Source: an uncultured Lachnospiraceae bacterium
GTDB taxonomy: Bacteria; Bacillota; Clostridia; Lachnospirales; Lachnospiraceae
DNA length: 10,303 nt
Assembly (NCBI GenBank): GCA_947653315.1
Contig: CANTGP010000085.1
Coordinates: 1 to 10,303 of the forward strand
Direction of reading: 5' to 3'
The position numbers and the translations under genes are program-made. Shown here piece by piece: positions 1-7,167 of the stretch (positions are counted from its first letter, which is position 1; each line of letters opens with the position of its first letter). Under the pieces are notes generated by a model, which made no database searches, had not been told where the DNA came from, and was given only the letters and a program-made list of their open reading frames with translations.

Positions 1-506
1 GCAATCGTAATCTTTCTCTTTTTATAGTGGAATTTATCGACGATTCTGTCCCGTGTAAATTTGGAAATCGTGATAATTCCCCTGCTGACCAGCAATGCGT
101 TTAAAATGGACAGTTTAAAATACCATTCCATATGCTTCTTCATCGTCTCCGGACAGTCCCAGCAAGTCAGGTCAGGAATCATGTTATAAATCCCCCTGTG
201 CCAAAACAGCAGCGGTCCCTGGAATGCCAAAAACAGGAAAACATCCGCCCGTACGCCATACAGGTGAAAGGGCAGAAACAACTGCGCAAACAGCAGCTTA
301 TTCTGCCCTTTGTATACCCTCATTTCCACATTCTTTTTCTCCCGGTACTTTAAAAATTCCGGGTGCACCGCCCTTTTAAACAACAGAATGTACGTATGTT
401 CTTCTTTCCGATCCATTTCCACCAGTTCCCTGGCGATATTCATGGCATACCGTTCAATGCCTGAAAAATTATCCGCCAGAGAGGTTAAATCTACCGCTAT
501 CCTCAT
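1..506 (-). CDS. Glycosyltransferase family 4-type protein, N-terminal part (cut by window edge)
   Basis: The first 168 codons of a protein that runs off the left edge. It opens with MRIAVDLTSLADNFSGIERY, the usual start of GT4 mannosyl/rhamnosyl-type transferases (a beta strand, then a glycine loop with the 'SGIxRY' pattern). Around residues 113-116 it has IPDL, matching the family's 'HDL' region, and near 148-153 TISKFT, matching the 'TxSxFS' motif that leads into the hinge. Only the acceptor-binding Rossmann domain is visible; the nucleotide-sugar-binding domain lies outside the window. The role inferred is adding one sugar to the lipid-linked repeat unit at the cytoplasmic membrane face; donor and acceptor cannot be read. 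The start ATG (504-506) overlaps the upstream stop codon as ATGA, and no strong ribosome binding site precedes it, which suggests translational coupling to the AAA-ATPase gene. Family assignment is fairly sure, specificity unknown. Confidence 0.85.
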   Translation of the reverse strand, partial: MRIAVDLTSLADNFSGIERYAMNIARELVEMDRKEEHTYILLFKRAVHPEFLKYREKKNVEMRVYKGQNKLLFAQLFLPFHLYGVRADVFLFLAFQGPLLFWHRGIYNMIPDLTCWDCPETMKKHMEWYFKLSILNALLVSRGIITISKFTRDRIVDKFHYKKRKITI

Positions 507-2191
507 TGCATCACCGCCCTGCCAATTAACACTGATTTTCCTTCAAATGCAAACCCGTATTTCCGTATCCGTTCTTCCGGTATTCCCGCCGCCAATAGTT
601 CTTTCCCGTATTCTTTTTCCTCAATCTGTTTCAGCGCTTCCCGCACCGTGTCCTCCATCGTCCGTTCCTTCTTTGTCCGCCGCACTTTGAATTCCATCAC
701 GATGGCATCCAAATTTTCCTTTTTAGGAACCAGCATAACATCATATCTGCCAAAGCCACTCTCTCTGTTGGATTTCACCTGATAACAATCCGCCAAATCC
801 ACCATCAGCCCTAACACAAATCCATGGTAAAATTTTTCCGGTTCCGCACTTTTTCCGGTATCAAAATAACTGAACATTTCCGAGGCAACCCTGTTCATAT
901 ATTCATTCATTGCATCCATGTCATCCGCCAGCAATGCTTCCAAAAATTCATTATAACTGCCCCTGCGCTCCGAAAACCAGTCGCGGACCATGTTTTCAAA
1001 CATAATACGGACTTCTTTGTTTGTCAGCGCCAGCCGGTAATATTCCCTGCCGGACAATTCCTCCATCCAACTATCCGCCACTTTCAGATAACCGCCTGCC
1101 AACAGCATACTCCACACCGCGCTTTCTTTCACCTCCAGTTGGTCGAATACCACCTGTTCGTCAAGCACGGTTTCCAATACTTCCCCCCGCATCAAACACT
1201 CGAAATCCATCTTGATATTCCGGCTTCCTTCCCGGATTAATTTTGCCACAAAACGGTTGCTGCTTGTATTTGCCCAATAAGCCGCCGGTTTTCTTTTCTC
1301 CAAAAAATTCAGCACCGACCAGGGATTATACAAGTCTGTCAGCCTGCCAAACGTAAAGCCATCGTACCATGCTTTTACCGTATCTTTTTTTTCCGATAAC
1401 CCGTATTCCTCCAATGCCCCAAACACCTCTGCCTCTGTAAATCCAAAAGCATCCTCGTATTTTTCCGTAGTCGCTGTTACCACTTCCATATGGTTCAAAT
1501 CGGAAAATATGGACTCTTTACTGATTCTGGTAATCCCGGTCAGCAGCGCCCTTTCCAAATATGGATTCGTCTTAAAAGCGGAATGGAACATACTCCTGGT
1601 GAACCGTACCATTTCATCCCAATATCCGTTAACCCATGCTTCCTGCATCGGCGCATCATACTCATCCAACAGAATAATCACCTTTTTCCCGTAATATCGG
1701 TATAAAAAAATCGACAACTGATGGAGTGCCATCGTTGCCTCCACATCCCCCATCCCATAACTTACCCGCCGGAAAAATTCCCTATCCTTATCCGTCAGGG
1801 CATCGCTTTCCAATAGAAATTCAAATTCCGCATATAGGTTCACCAAAAGCTGGCAGATTTTCCCCCTCGCCAATCCATAATCCCTCTCTTTCACATTGGC
1901 AAAAGAGAGACTAATCACCGGATAACTTCCCTGTAATTCCCTGAATTTTTCGTCTTCCCATATCTGAAGTCCCAAAAACAGCGCTCCACGGTCCGCGTAC
2001 CTGACGGAAAAAAATTTTTCCAGCATACTCATGGTAAGCGTTTTCCCGAACCGCCTCGGACGGGTAATCAGCGTAACCTCATCTTCCGACTCCCACCATT
2101 TTTTGATAAACGCCGTCTTATCGATATAAAAAGTATTTCTCACCCTGATTTTCTCAAAATCCTGATGTCCGATTCCCACCGTTCTTGCCAT
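503..2191 (-). CDS. AAA-ATPase-like protein with C-terminal PD-(D/E)XK nuclease-fold domain
   Basis: A 562-residue protein of the two-domain AAA-ATPase-like (PF09820 type) plus PD-(D/E)XK (PF08011 type) family, recognised by motif. From the chosen ATG, a P-loop variant TRPRRFGKT is at about 43-51. It has arginine where the canonical first glycine would be, which I recall as usual for this family. A Walker B strand VIILLDEYD is at about 171-179. The C-terminal domain shows SNRESGFGRYD with Asp484, then VMEFK with Glu500 and Lys502, which fits an intact D...ExK nuclease core. The opening MARTVGIGHQDFEKIR matches the family start, so ATG 2191 is preferred over an in-frame GTG at 2215; AGGAAAGG lies 12 nt before it. 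It overlaps the upstream polymerase gene by 38 nt and the downstream glycosyltransferase gene by 4 nt. The biological role of this common, often multicopy family is not established, and nothing in the sequence ties it to sugar chemistry. Confidence 0.88.
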   Translation of the reverse strand: MARTVGIGHQDFEKIRVRNTFYIDKTAFIKKWWESEDEVTLITRPRRFGKTLTMSMLEKFFSVRYADRGALFLGLQIWEDEKFRELQGSYPVISLSFANVKERDYGLARGKICQLLVNLYAEFEFLLESDALTDKDREFFRRVSYGMGDVEATMALHQLSIFLYRYYGKKVIILLDEYDAPMQEAWVNGYWDEMVRFTRSMFHSAFKTNPYLERALLTGITRISKESIFSDLNHMEVVTATTEKYEDAFGFTEAEVFGALEEYGLSEKKDTVKAWYDGFTFGRLTDLYNPWSVLNFLEKRKPAAYWANTSSNRFVAKLIREGSRNIKMDFECLMRGEVLETVLDEQVVFDQLEVKESAVWSMLLAGGYLKVADSWMEELSGREYYRLALTNKEVRIMFENMVRDWFSERRGSYNEFLEALLADDMDAMNEYMNRVASEMFSYFDTGKSAEPEKFYHGFVLGLMVDLADCYQVKSNRESGFGRYDVMLVPKKENLDAIVMEFKVRRTKKERTMEDTVREALKQIEEKEYGKELLAAGIPEERIRKYGFAFEGKSVLIGRAVMQ

Positions 2192-4058
2192 ATGTCCGCC
2201 AGCCCTTTCCTGCACTTACTATAACATCCGACCAGAACAAAGTCAATGCCGCCAAAACCGCATAAAACACCGCGTCCCGCACATGCTCCGCCTTTACAAT
2301 ATTCCCGGCTTTTTCCACCTCATACCTCCGGCTCTTGTCCATATGCTCAATCCGGTCCTCCCCGGAGCTTTTGCCAATGGTCTCCGAATCAATCCCTTCC
2401 TTTACCGAATATTTCCCGTCCCAAGTTTCCTGTCCGTGGGCAAGCAGCGCATTGAAAAGCCCCGCATATTCGTCTTCCGTAATATCATGGTACAATTCCA
2501 AAAGCCTTATGCGGAACGTATCATAAATTCCGCTGTTCTGCACGGAAACCGGGAGGGAATATTCCAAGGCTGCCGCCAGTTCTTCCGGTGAAATCCTTCC
2601 TTCCATACCGCACTCCCTTACCGCGGCTTCCAAAACGGAAGGATTTTCCAAAATCCTGCGGCAGTCCTCCATCTGTCCCTTAACGGCATCCTTCGTCCCC
2701 GCTGTCTCCGCCGCCTGCATCTGCACAGTCTGCGCCTGCACGTAATTCAGAGCCGTAACCGGCACACGGACATATTCTTCCACCGGCGCCGCAAAGAAAT
2801 ACACGGTAAAAACCACTGCCCCCGCAATACCGCAAACCAATCCCCGCAGACGGCGTTTTCCGTCCGTTTTTCCCATTCCTGCTCCCGCCCGTTTCCCGCT
2901 TCCTTTTTTTCCCCTAACGCGTATTTGAAACATATGCTCCGTCTCTCCGTCCGGGCGTACCGCTGTCCCGGCTTCCGTAATGCCAAACAATAACTCTCCG
3001 AAAAAAAGCAGGGAAAAATTCATAAACGCGTTGGATATAAACTGTTCCATAATACCATATAAAAGGAAGGAAAAAATCATGGCAAGTTCCGTCCGCCTGT
3101 CCGAACGGACATACCTGGCAATAAGTACGGCATAACCCGCGCAAAACAGCACAAATGCCACCACGCCGAACGTCATGAGAAAATACACATATCCGTTATC
3201 CATAATCACCCAAAAATTCGGCACATCCTTCATCCTCGTCCCCAAAAGCGTTATCGGCTGGTTCTGCAGGTAATAAGCGGAAAAAGTCAAACGGGCCTGC
3301 AGCATGGCATCCAGTTTTTGTACTGCCGGATACCGCAGCAGGAAAGGCACCCCGAAGGAGAAAAGCAGACAAAGGGGCAGGGGCAACTGACAAAAGATTT
3401 TCTCCGCCCTGCCAAGCCGCCCCCGTTTCACCGCATAGAAATCCAGCAGCAGGTAAAACGCCGTCACCGCCACTCCCGTATAACTCAAAGAATAGAAAAA
3501 AACCAAAAAATTCCCCGCCATTAACGCCGCAAGGCGTCTCCAGTCATAACGTTCCCCCCATGTATAACAAAGCAGTACGGTCAGCATAAAATAAGAAACA
3601 TGGAAAACATTTCCCGTACTGTATCCCATCCCCCAGCGGATTAGCTCCATCCCGCCCTTTTCATGCACCACCATGGGATTCCCGATGATGCCGCATTTCG
3701 CCGCCACTACGGTAAAGCCAAAGCATATACCGTAAACCACAGTTCCCATCCGGAACAATTTCTTTCCGTCCATATCTTTCATCCCGATAACGGTCAGCAC
3801 GGTAAGGACAATCCCCAGTCTTCCCGAATTCCGGTATGCAACAAAAGCTATGGCACACAACAGCGCCATAGCCGCAATTTCACGCATCCGGTATCTCGTC
3901 AGCACCAGTTTAACACCCACGCACAGACAGGCTGCCACACTTAAAATATAATAAAGCCGGTCGCCGCTGTCCAGCCCGATTCCTTTGGCGGATACCATGA
4001 GAAGGAAAAAAAAGGTATAGGAAATTTGTTTGATCTGATTTATCTTATTTTTATCCAT
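2154..4058 (-). CDS. Wzy-type polysaccharide polymerase with a C-terminal Wzz-like chain-length region
   Basis: A 634-residue membrane protein. Residues 12-362 hold roughly ten to twelve hydrophobic segments. Two stretches recall Firmicute Wzy-type polymerases: RWGMGYSTGN (141-150) followed by a membrane segment, and LLGTRMKDVP (271-280) followed by DNGYVYFLMTFGVVAFVLF (287-305). A basic linker (about 380-406, rich in K, R and G) leads to another membrane segment (407-424), an extracytoplasmic stretch of about 170 residues and a last membrane segment (595-614). That tail has Wzz/PCP topology. Its wording also resembles Wzz proteins: a repeated V/Y-rich start after the first segment, RRILENPSVLEAAVRECGM (467-485), ISPEELAAALEYSLP (489-503) and NSGIYDTFRI (508-517). 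The inferred role is polymerising undecaprenyl-linked repeat units outside the membrane with built-in length control. ATG 4058 was chosen because an upstream in-frame ATG (4187) lies upstream of the likely promoter's -10; the ribosome binding site is weak (GGG about 10 nt before). ATG 4106 is an alternative start. Polymerase call fairly sure; Wzz part moderate. Confidence 0.8.
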   Translation of the reverse strand: MDKNKINQIKQISYTFFFLLMVSAKGIGLDSGDRLYYILSVAACLCVGVKLVLTRYRMREIAAMALLCAIAFVAYRNSGRLGIVLTVLTVIGMKDMDGKKLFRMGTVVYGICFGFTVVAAKCGIIGNPMVVHEKGGMELIRWGMGYSTGNVFHVSYFMLTVLLCYTWGERYDWRRLAALMAGNFLVFFYSLSYTGVAVTAFYLLLDFYAVKRGRLGRAEKIFCQLPLPLCLLFSFGVPFLLRYPAVQKLDAMLQARLTFSAYYLQNQPITLLGTRMKDVPNFWVIMDNGYVYFLMTFGVVAFVLFCAGYAVLIARYVRSDRRTELAMIFSFLLYGIMEQFISNAFMNFSLLFFGELLFGITEAGTAVRPDGETEHMFQIRVRGKKGSGKRAGAGMGKTDGKRRLRGLVCGIAGAVVFTVYFFAAPVEEYVRVPVTALNYVQAQTVQMQAAETAGTKDAVKGQMEDCRRILENPSVLEAAVRECGMEGRISPEELAAALEYSLPVSVQNSGIYDTFRIRLLELYHDITEDEYAGLFNALLAHGQETWDGKYSVKEGIDSETIGKSSGEDRIEHMDKSRRYEVEKAGNIVKAEHVRDAVFYAVLAALTLFWSDVIVSAGKGWRTYGKNGGNRTSGF

Positions 4059-4148
4059 TTTACTATTGCCCGTCTTAACGATTCGCCTCTTATTTATACC
4101 ATGCATATCCCGTATCCACGCCGGTACTCCCACAGACTGCCACTGAAA

Positions 4149-4177
4149 ATTATACCGTAAAACCGCCTGTAAAACAA
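4149..4177 (-). promoter_or_regulatory. Predicted sigma-A promoter for the polymerase operon
   Basis: On the minus strand, TTGTTT (4172-4177) is followed by a 17-nt spacer and a perfect TATAAT (4149-4154). The -35 matches consensus only in TTG; the spacing and -10 are ideal. Transcription should start near 4142, giving a leader of about 84 nt before ATG 4058. Predicted from sequence only. Confidence 0.6.
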
Positions 4178-4191
4178 GTGCAAGCATATTT

Positions 4192-4228
4192 GTAACAGTT
4201 CGATTAACATTTCAATCCGAACGGTTAC
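4192..4228. promoter_or_regulatory. Imperfect inverted repeat between divergent promoters (candidate operator)
   Basis: The left arm GTAACAGTTCGATT (4192-4205) pairs with the right arm AATCCGAACGGTTAC (4214-4228). The arms match except for one mismatch and one extra base, around an 8-nt centre. Arm centres are about 22 nt apart, close to two helical turns, as expected for a dimeric DNA-binding protein. The dyad lies 14 nt upstream of the minus-strand -35 and 29 nt upstream of the plus-strand -35, a placement that would suit an activator serving both. No encoded regulator is seen in the window, so the partner is unknown. A cruciform or transcript hairpin is the alternative. Confidence 0.5.
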
Positions 4229-4257
4229 GCATATTTCATGGAACCCAAGAGAAAAGA

Positions 4258-4286
4258 TTGACAGAAACAAACGCAAAAGATAAAAT
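4258..4286 (+). promoter_or_regulatory. Predicted strong sigma-A promoter for the adenylation enzyme gene
   Basis: A perfect TTGACA (4258-4263), a 17-nt spacer and TAAAAT (4281-4286, five of six consensus bases) lie in AT-rich DNA. Transcription should begin near 4293, leaving a leader of about 48 nt before the start codon. This is the best promoter seen in the window and gives the convergent gene its own transcript. Confidence 0.75.
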
Positions 4287-4324
4287 TATTTTGTCCTGCC
4301 CGCAAAGAATAAACCAAACCTATT

Positions 4325-4331
4325 AAGGAGG
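4325..4331 (+). promoter_or_regulatory. Ribosome binding site that fixes a TTG start
   Basis: AAGGAGG ends 9 nt before TTG at 4341. No ATG or GTG lies at a suitable distance, and the protein beginning at this TTG aligns with the normal N-terminus of DltA-like enzymes, so the rare start codon is preferred. Confidence 0.85.
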
Positions 4332-4340
4332 AACAAAAGA

Positions 4341-5861
4341 TTGAACCGGAAAACCATTACGGATTACCTTGAGGAAACAGCCCGTAACTACCCGGATAAA
4401 ACCGCGTTTACGGACGAAAAACGTGAAATTACTTTTCGTGAAGTAAGGGAAGAAGCCCAAAAAACCGCTTCCGCCCTTCTGTCCATGAACCTTACCAAAA
4501 AACCGGTGGCTATTTTCATGGATAAATGCGTGGAATGCATCAACGCCTTTCTCGGCGTGGCTTACAGCGGAAATTTTTATACCGTCATCGATATCCACAT
4601 GCCGGCGGCAAGGATAGGAAAAATCCTGGAAACCCTGCAGCCGGAAGCCATCATTACGGACGACAGCCATTATTCCGAAGCCGAAAACATTGCCGGCGGC
4701 ATTCAAATACTTACCTACGGGCAAATGATGTCCCATCCCGTGGATGGGGAATTGTTAAAAAAGGCATCCGACCGGATGGTACAGACGGATATTTTATATG
4801 TCCTGTTTACTTCAGGCTCCACCGGCACTCCCAAAGGAGTCATCATTTCCCATGAGGCGGTCATCGCCTATTTGGAATGGGGCGCCGAAACTTTTCCTTT
4901 GGATGAAAATACCGTTTTTGCCAACCAGACGCCGTTCTATTTTGTCATGTCCGGTTTTGATATTTACCAAACCATACACAACGGCTCTACCATGCATATC
5001 ATCCCGAAACGTTTCTTTATGTTCCCGTTGAAACTGCTGGAATTTTTGCGTGACCGGAAAGTCAATACCCTTTACTGGGTTCCCTCGGTGCTGTGCTTCA
5101 TCGCTAATTTCGGCGCGCTTCCCAAAATTCACCTGAATGACCTGCATACGATTATGTTCAGCGGCGAAGTCATGCCTTCCAAACATCTGAATATGTGGCG
5201 GAACGAATACCCGGACGCATTGTTTGTCAACCACTACGGTCCCACGGAAATGACGGATATTTGTACCTATTATACCGTGGACCGGGAAATCGCGGATAAC
5301 GAAGCCCTTCCCATCGGCATTCCGTGCAGCCATATGGACATCCTCCTGCTGGATGAAAATGACAGACCCGTCAAACCCGGAGAGACCGGGGAGCTGTGCG
5401 GAAGGGGACCGTCCCTGGCATACGGCTATTACAACGACCCGGAGAAAACGGCCGCCGCCTTTGTGCAAAATCCGCTAAACACCAGCTACCCGGAAAAAAT
5501 ATACCGGACCGGAGACCTCGTCAGGCTCAATGACCGCGGGGAACTGGTCTACGTCACCAGAAAAGATTTCCAAATCAAACACATGGGGCACCGGATTGAA
5601 CTCGGGGAAATAGAAACGGCAGTATCCGCACTGGAAGGGGTGGAAATGAACTGCTGCCTATACGCCGGGGAAGAATCCGGCATCGTTTTGTTTTATACCG
5701 GCTCCATGGACGGTACCGAAATGCTCCGGCAGCTAAAACTTTCGCTGCCCAACTACATGCTGCCCAACCGGAGAATCCGCTTGGAGCAGATGCCCCTGAA
5801 CCTGAACGGAAAAATCGACCGGGCACAGCTACGCAGCCTTATTCCATCCCAGGCTCCCTGA
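4341..5861 (+). CDS. DltA-like AMP-forming adenylation enzyme with altered substrate pocket
   Basis: A 506-residue cytosolic adenylation enzyme, close to the normal DltA length of about 500. It should activate a carboxylic acid as its adenylate and load it on the phosphopantetheine arm of a carrier protein, probably the one at 8690-8917. Visible core motifs are the P-loop TSGSTGTPKG (157-166), NHYGPTE (297-303), YRTGD (388-392), the hinge and following motif RKDFQIKHMGHRIELGEIE (407-425), and NGK with catalytic Lys491. The substrate site is unusual. The segment PFYFVMSGFDIY aligns without gaps to the DltA segment with FSFDLSVMDLY, putting Val202 where the amino-group-binding aspartate belongs. 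IMFSGEV puts Ser274 where DltA has the cysteine linked to D-alanine choice. The substrate is therefore probably not D-alanine and perhaps not an amino acid. The gene has its own promoter and lies opposite to all its neighbours, with a 23-bp tail overlap with the SGNH gene. Enzyme class is sure, substrate open. Confidence 0.92.
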   Translation: MNRKTITDYLEETARNYPDKTAFTDEKREITFREVREEAQKTASALLSMNLTKKPVAIFMDKCVECINAFLGVAYSGNFYTVIDIHMPAARIGKILETLQPEAIITDDSHYSEAENIAGGIQILTYGQMMSHPVDGELLKKASDRMVQTDILYVLFTSGSTGTPKGVIISHEAVIAYLEWGAETFPLDENTVFANQTPFYFVMSGFDIYQTIHNGSTMHIIPKRFFMFPLKLLEFLRDRKVNTLYWVPSVLCFIANFGALPKIHLNDLHTIMFSGEVMPSKHLNMWRNEYPDALFVNHYGPTEMTDICTYYTVDREIADNEALPIGIPCSHMDILLLDENDRPVKPGETGELCGRGPSLAYGYYNDPEKTAAAFVQNPLNTSYPEKIYRTGDLVRLNDRGELVYVTRKDFQIKHMGHRIELGEIETAVSALEGVEMNCCLYAGEESGIVLFYTGSMDGTEMLRQLKLSLPNYMLPNRRIRLEQMPLNLNGKIDRAQLRSLIPSQAP

Positions 5862-7167
5862 CCTTTTCCGTCCGCCGCTCCCATTCCACGGTATCCCCCT
5901 GTCTCCGGCACCTTACCTGGATGGTTATTTTCCCGTCCAAATACGCTGCAGGAATCCGGCACTGCGTACTTTCCCCGTATTCCTGCAGTTTCACCCATTC
6001 CCCGCCTTCTTCACGGACCCAGTACTCATATTCGGGTACCACATCCGGGGCATGGATGCTTTCCGCCTCAATCAGCCTTCCGCCGCTTTCCCCGCCGGAG
6101 CGCGTGCCGAAATCACATGCCACAATCCCTTCGATATCCGCCTTCATTTCCTCCACGGAGCCGTAAAAATAACCGGATACGTCTTTTCCCGCAAGCCGGT
6201 CCCGCATCATTTCCCCCAGCAGACTGCTGCACACGAGGGCACCGTTTTCCCCCAAATGCCCTTCGTCGCTGAACATGGAATCCGGAAGGAGGCGCATCCG
6301 GTCCCTAAGCAGGTTCAAATCCCAAAAAGGAACCCCCTTTTCCGCCGCATAAGCGGAAAAAAATGCATATACCTGCTGATGGGTTTCCGACTGGTAAATC
6401 CCGGAAAAAGTATAGGGCATAGCCACCAAAAACAACTCGGCATCCTCCTCCCTGCACAAATCCACGATACAATCCAGATATTCCATTGCCCGGTCCGGTA
6501 TCCGCTCCACCCGCCAATCTCCTGCCGGATGAATCCTGGTACGCAGTTCCCCCCGTTCCTCCGTATACACGTAGCCCCGTTCCCGGTAATGCGTCCCTTC
6601 CCTGGTATCCACTCCTTCCCGGTAAGCAGCCTCCAACTTCGCTTTCAGATTTTCCGCCATGCTTCCCATGTTTTCCCTGTACCGGTAACTGGTTAAAAGC
6701 TGCAGCCAGTCCTGCCATTCCAGGCAATTCCCGATATACTCCGCCTTAATGTCCATGGATTTTATCCTGTCCAACACCACAAGCTCCCTTTTCGGAATAT
6801 AATCCTCCTCGGCGGCAAATATTCCGTAGTCAATTCCTACCACCACATATTTGAGGTCGTACTGCCGGAACAAATCCTTCAGATAATAATAGGTGCCCCA
6901 TATCATTTGGGAACCGGTTCCCGCATTCAGGACGCACGATACCCCTTCTCCCCCAAGTTCCCGCTCCAAAGCCGAAGGCACAAAATCCATTTCCGTACAG
7001 GAATCCCCGATGACCGCCATATCCGGGACTTTTCCGTTTTCCCTGTCTTTTTCCAGCTCCATATCCAAAAAATGCCCATACGTCACCGGCTCCAGCAAAA
7101 AAGAAAAAATGCTTTCATACAAAATGACCACCGCAAAAAACAACAACACTTTTTTAAAACTGCGCAT
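5839..7167 (-). CDS. Membrane-anchored SGNH hydrolase-like acyltransferase partner (DltD/AlgJ-like role)
   Basis: A 442-residue protein with a short basic N-terminus and one membrane anchor (about 5-25), placing the rest outside the cell. From the chosen start, IGDSCTEMDF (53-62) carries the likely nucleophile Ser56, and SDEGHLGENG (300-309) carries the DxxH-type pair Asp301 and His304. This is the SGNH fold used by DltD and AlgJ/AlgX-like proteins that finish transfer of an acyl group to a polymer. The last 70 or so residues form a separate beta-rich stretch, with YEYWVREEGGEWVKLQEYG followed by a strand ending ITIQVRCRR. It recalls small Y_Y_Y-type or Ig-like domains and may bind the polymer. 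ATG 7167 is preferred over ATG 7188 because AAAGGA lies 7 nt before it; it overlaps the MBOAT gene by 14 nt, implying coupled expression. Family is likely; the exact subfamily and acceptor are not known. Confidence 0.82.
   Translation of the reverse strand: MRSFKKVLLFFAVVILYESIFSFLLEPVTYGHFLDMELEKDRENGKVPDMAVIGDSCTEMDFVPSALERELGGEGVSCVLNAGTGSQMIWGTYYYLKDLFRQYDLKYVVVGIDYGIFAAEEDYIPKRELVVLDRIKSMDIKAEYIGNCLEWQDWLQLLTSYRYRENMGSMAENLKAKLEAAYREGVDTREGTHYRERGYVYTEERGELRTRIHPAGDWRVERIPDRAMEYLDCIVDLCREEDAELFLVAMPYTFSGIYQSETHQQVYAFFSAYAAEKGVPFWDLNLLRDRMRLLPDSMFSDEGHLGENGALVCSSLLGEMMRDRLAGKDVSGYFYGSVEEMKADIEGIVACDFGTRSGGESGGRLIEAESIHAPDVVPEYEYWVREEGGEWVKLQEYGESTQCRIPAAYLDGKITIQVRCRRQGDTVEWERRTEKVREPGME

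Noticed and set aside
132..690. Plus-strand open frames opposite the glycosyltransferase and ATPase ends
   Set aside because: They run antisense to genes with clear family motifs and show no domain or initiation signal.
503..2191. Transposase or restriction enzyme interpretation of the AAA/PD-(D/E)XK protein
   Set aside because: No terminal inverted repeats, target duplication, methylase or specificity gene is nearby, and the motif order matches the AAA-ATPase-like/PD-(D/E)XK family instead.
2192..2215. GTG start for the AAA-ATPase protein
   Set aside because: The family normally begins close to the xIGxQDFExIR stretch, the extra eight residues contain the purine-rich ribosome binding site itself, and nothing SD-like precedes the GTG.
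4059..4187. 43-residue N-terminal extension of the polymerase from ATG 4187
   Set aside because: It begins upstream of the predicted -10 box, is not hydrophobic in the way this family starts, and has no ribosome binding site; ATG 4058 is a better fit.
4812..5468. 218-codon open frame antisense to the adenylation gene
   Set aside because: It is a shadow of a clearly conserved coding sequence; its translation has no recognisable domain and no ribosome binding site was found.
4341..5861. Calling the adenylation enzyme DltA, a D-alanine ligase
   Set aside because: The fold and length fit, but both substrate-pocket positions I can align (Val202, Ser274) differ from DltA, and the gene is not in a dlt operon, so a D-alanine label would be unsafe.
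5800..5900. Bidirectional terminator between the convergent genes
   Set aside because: I looked for a GC-rich stem with flanking T or A runs and found none; the stretch is coding on one or both strands throughout.
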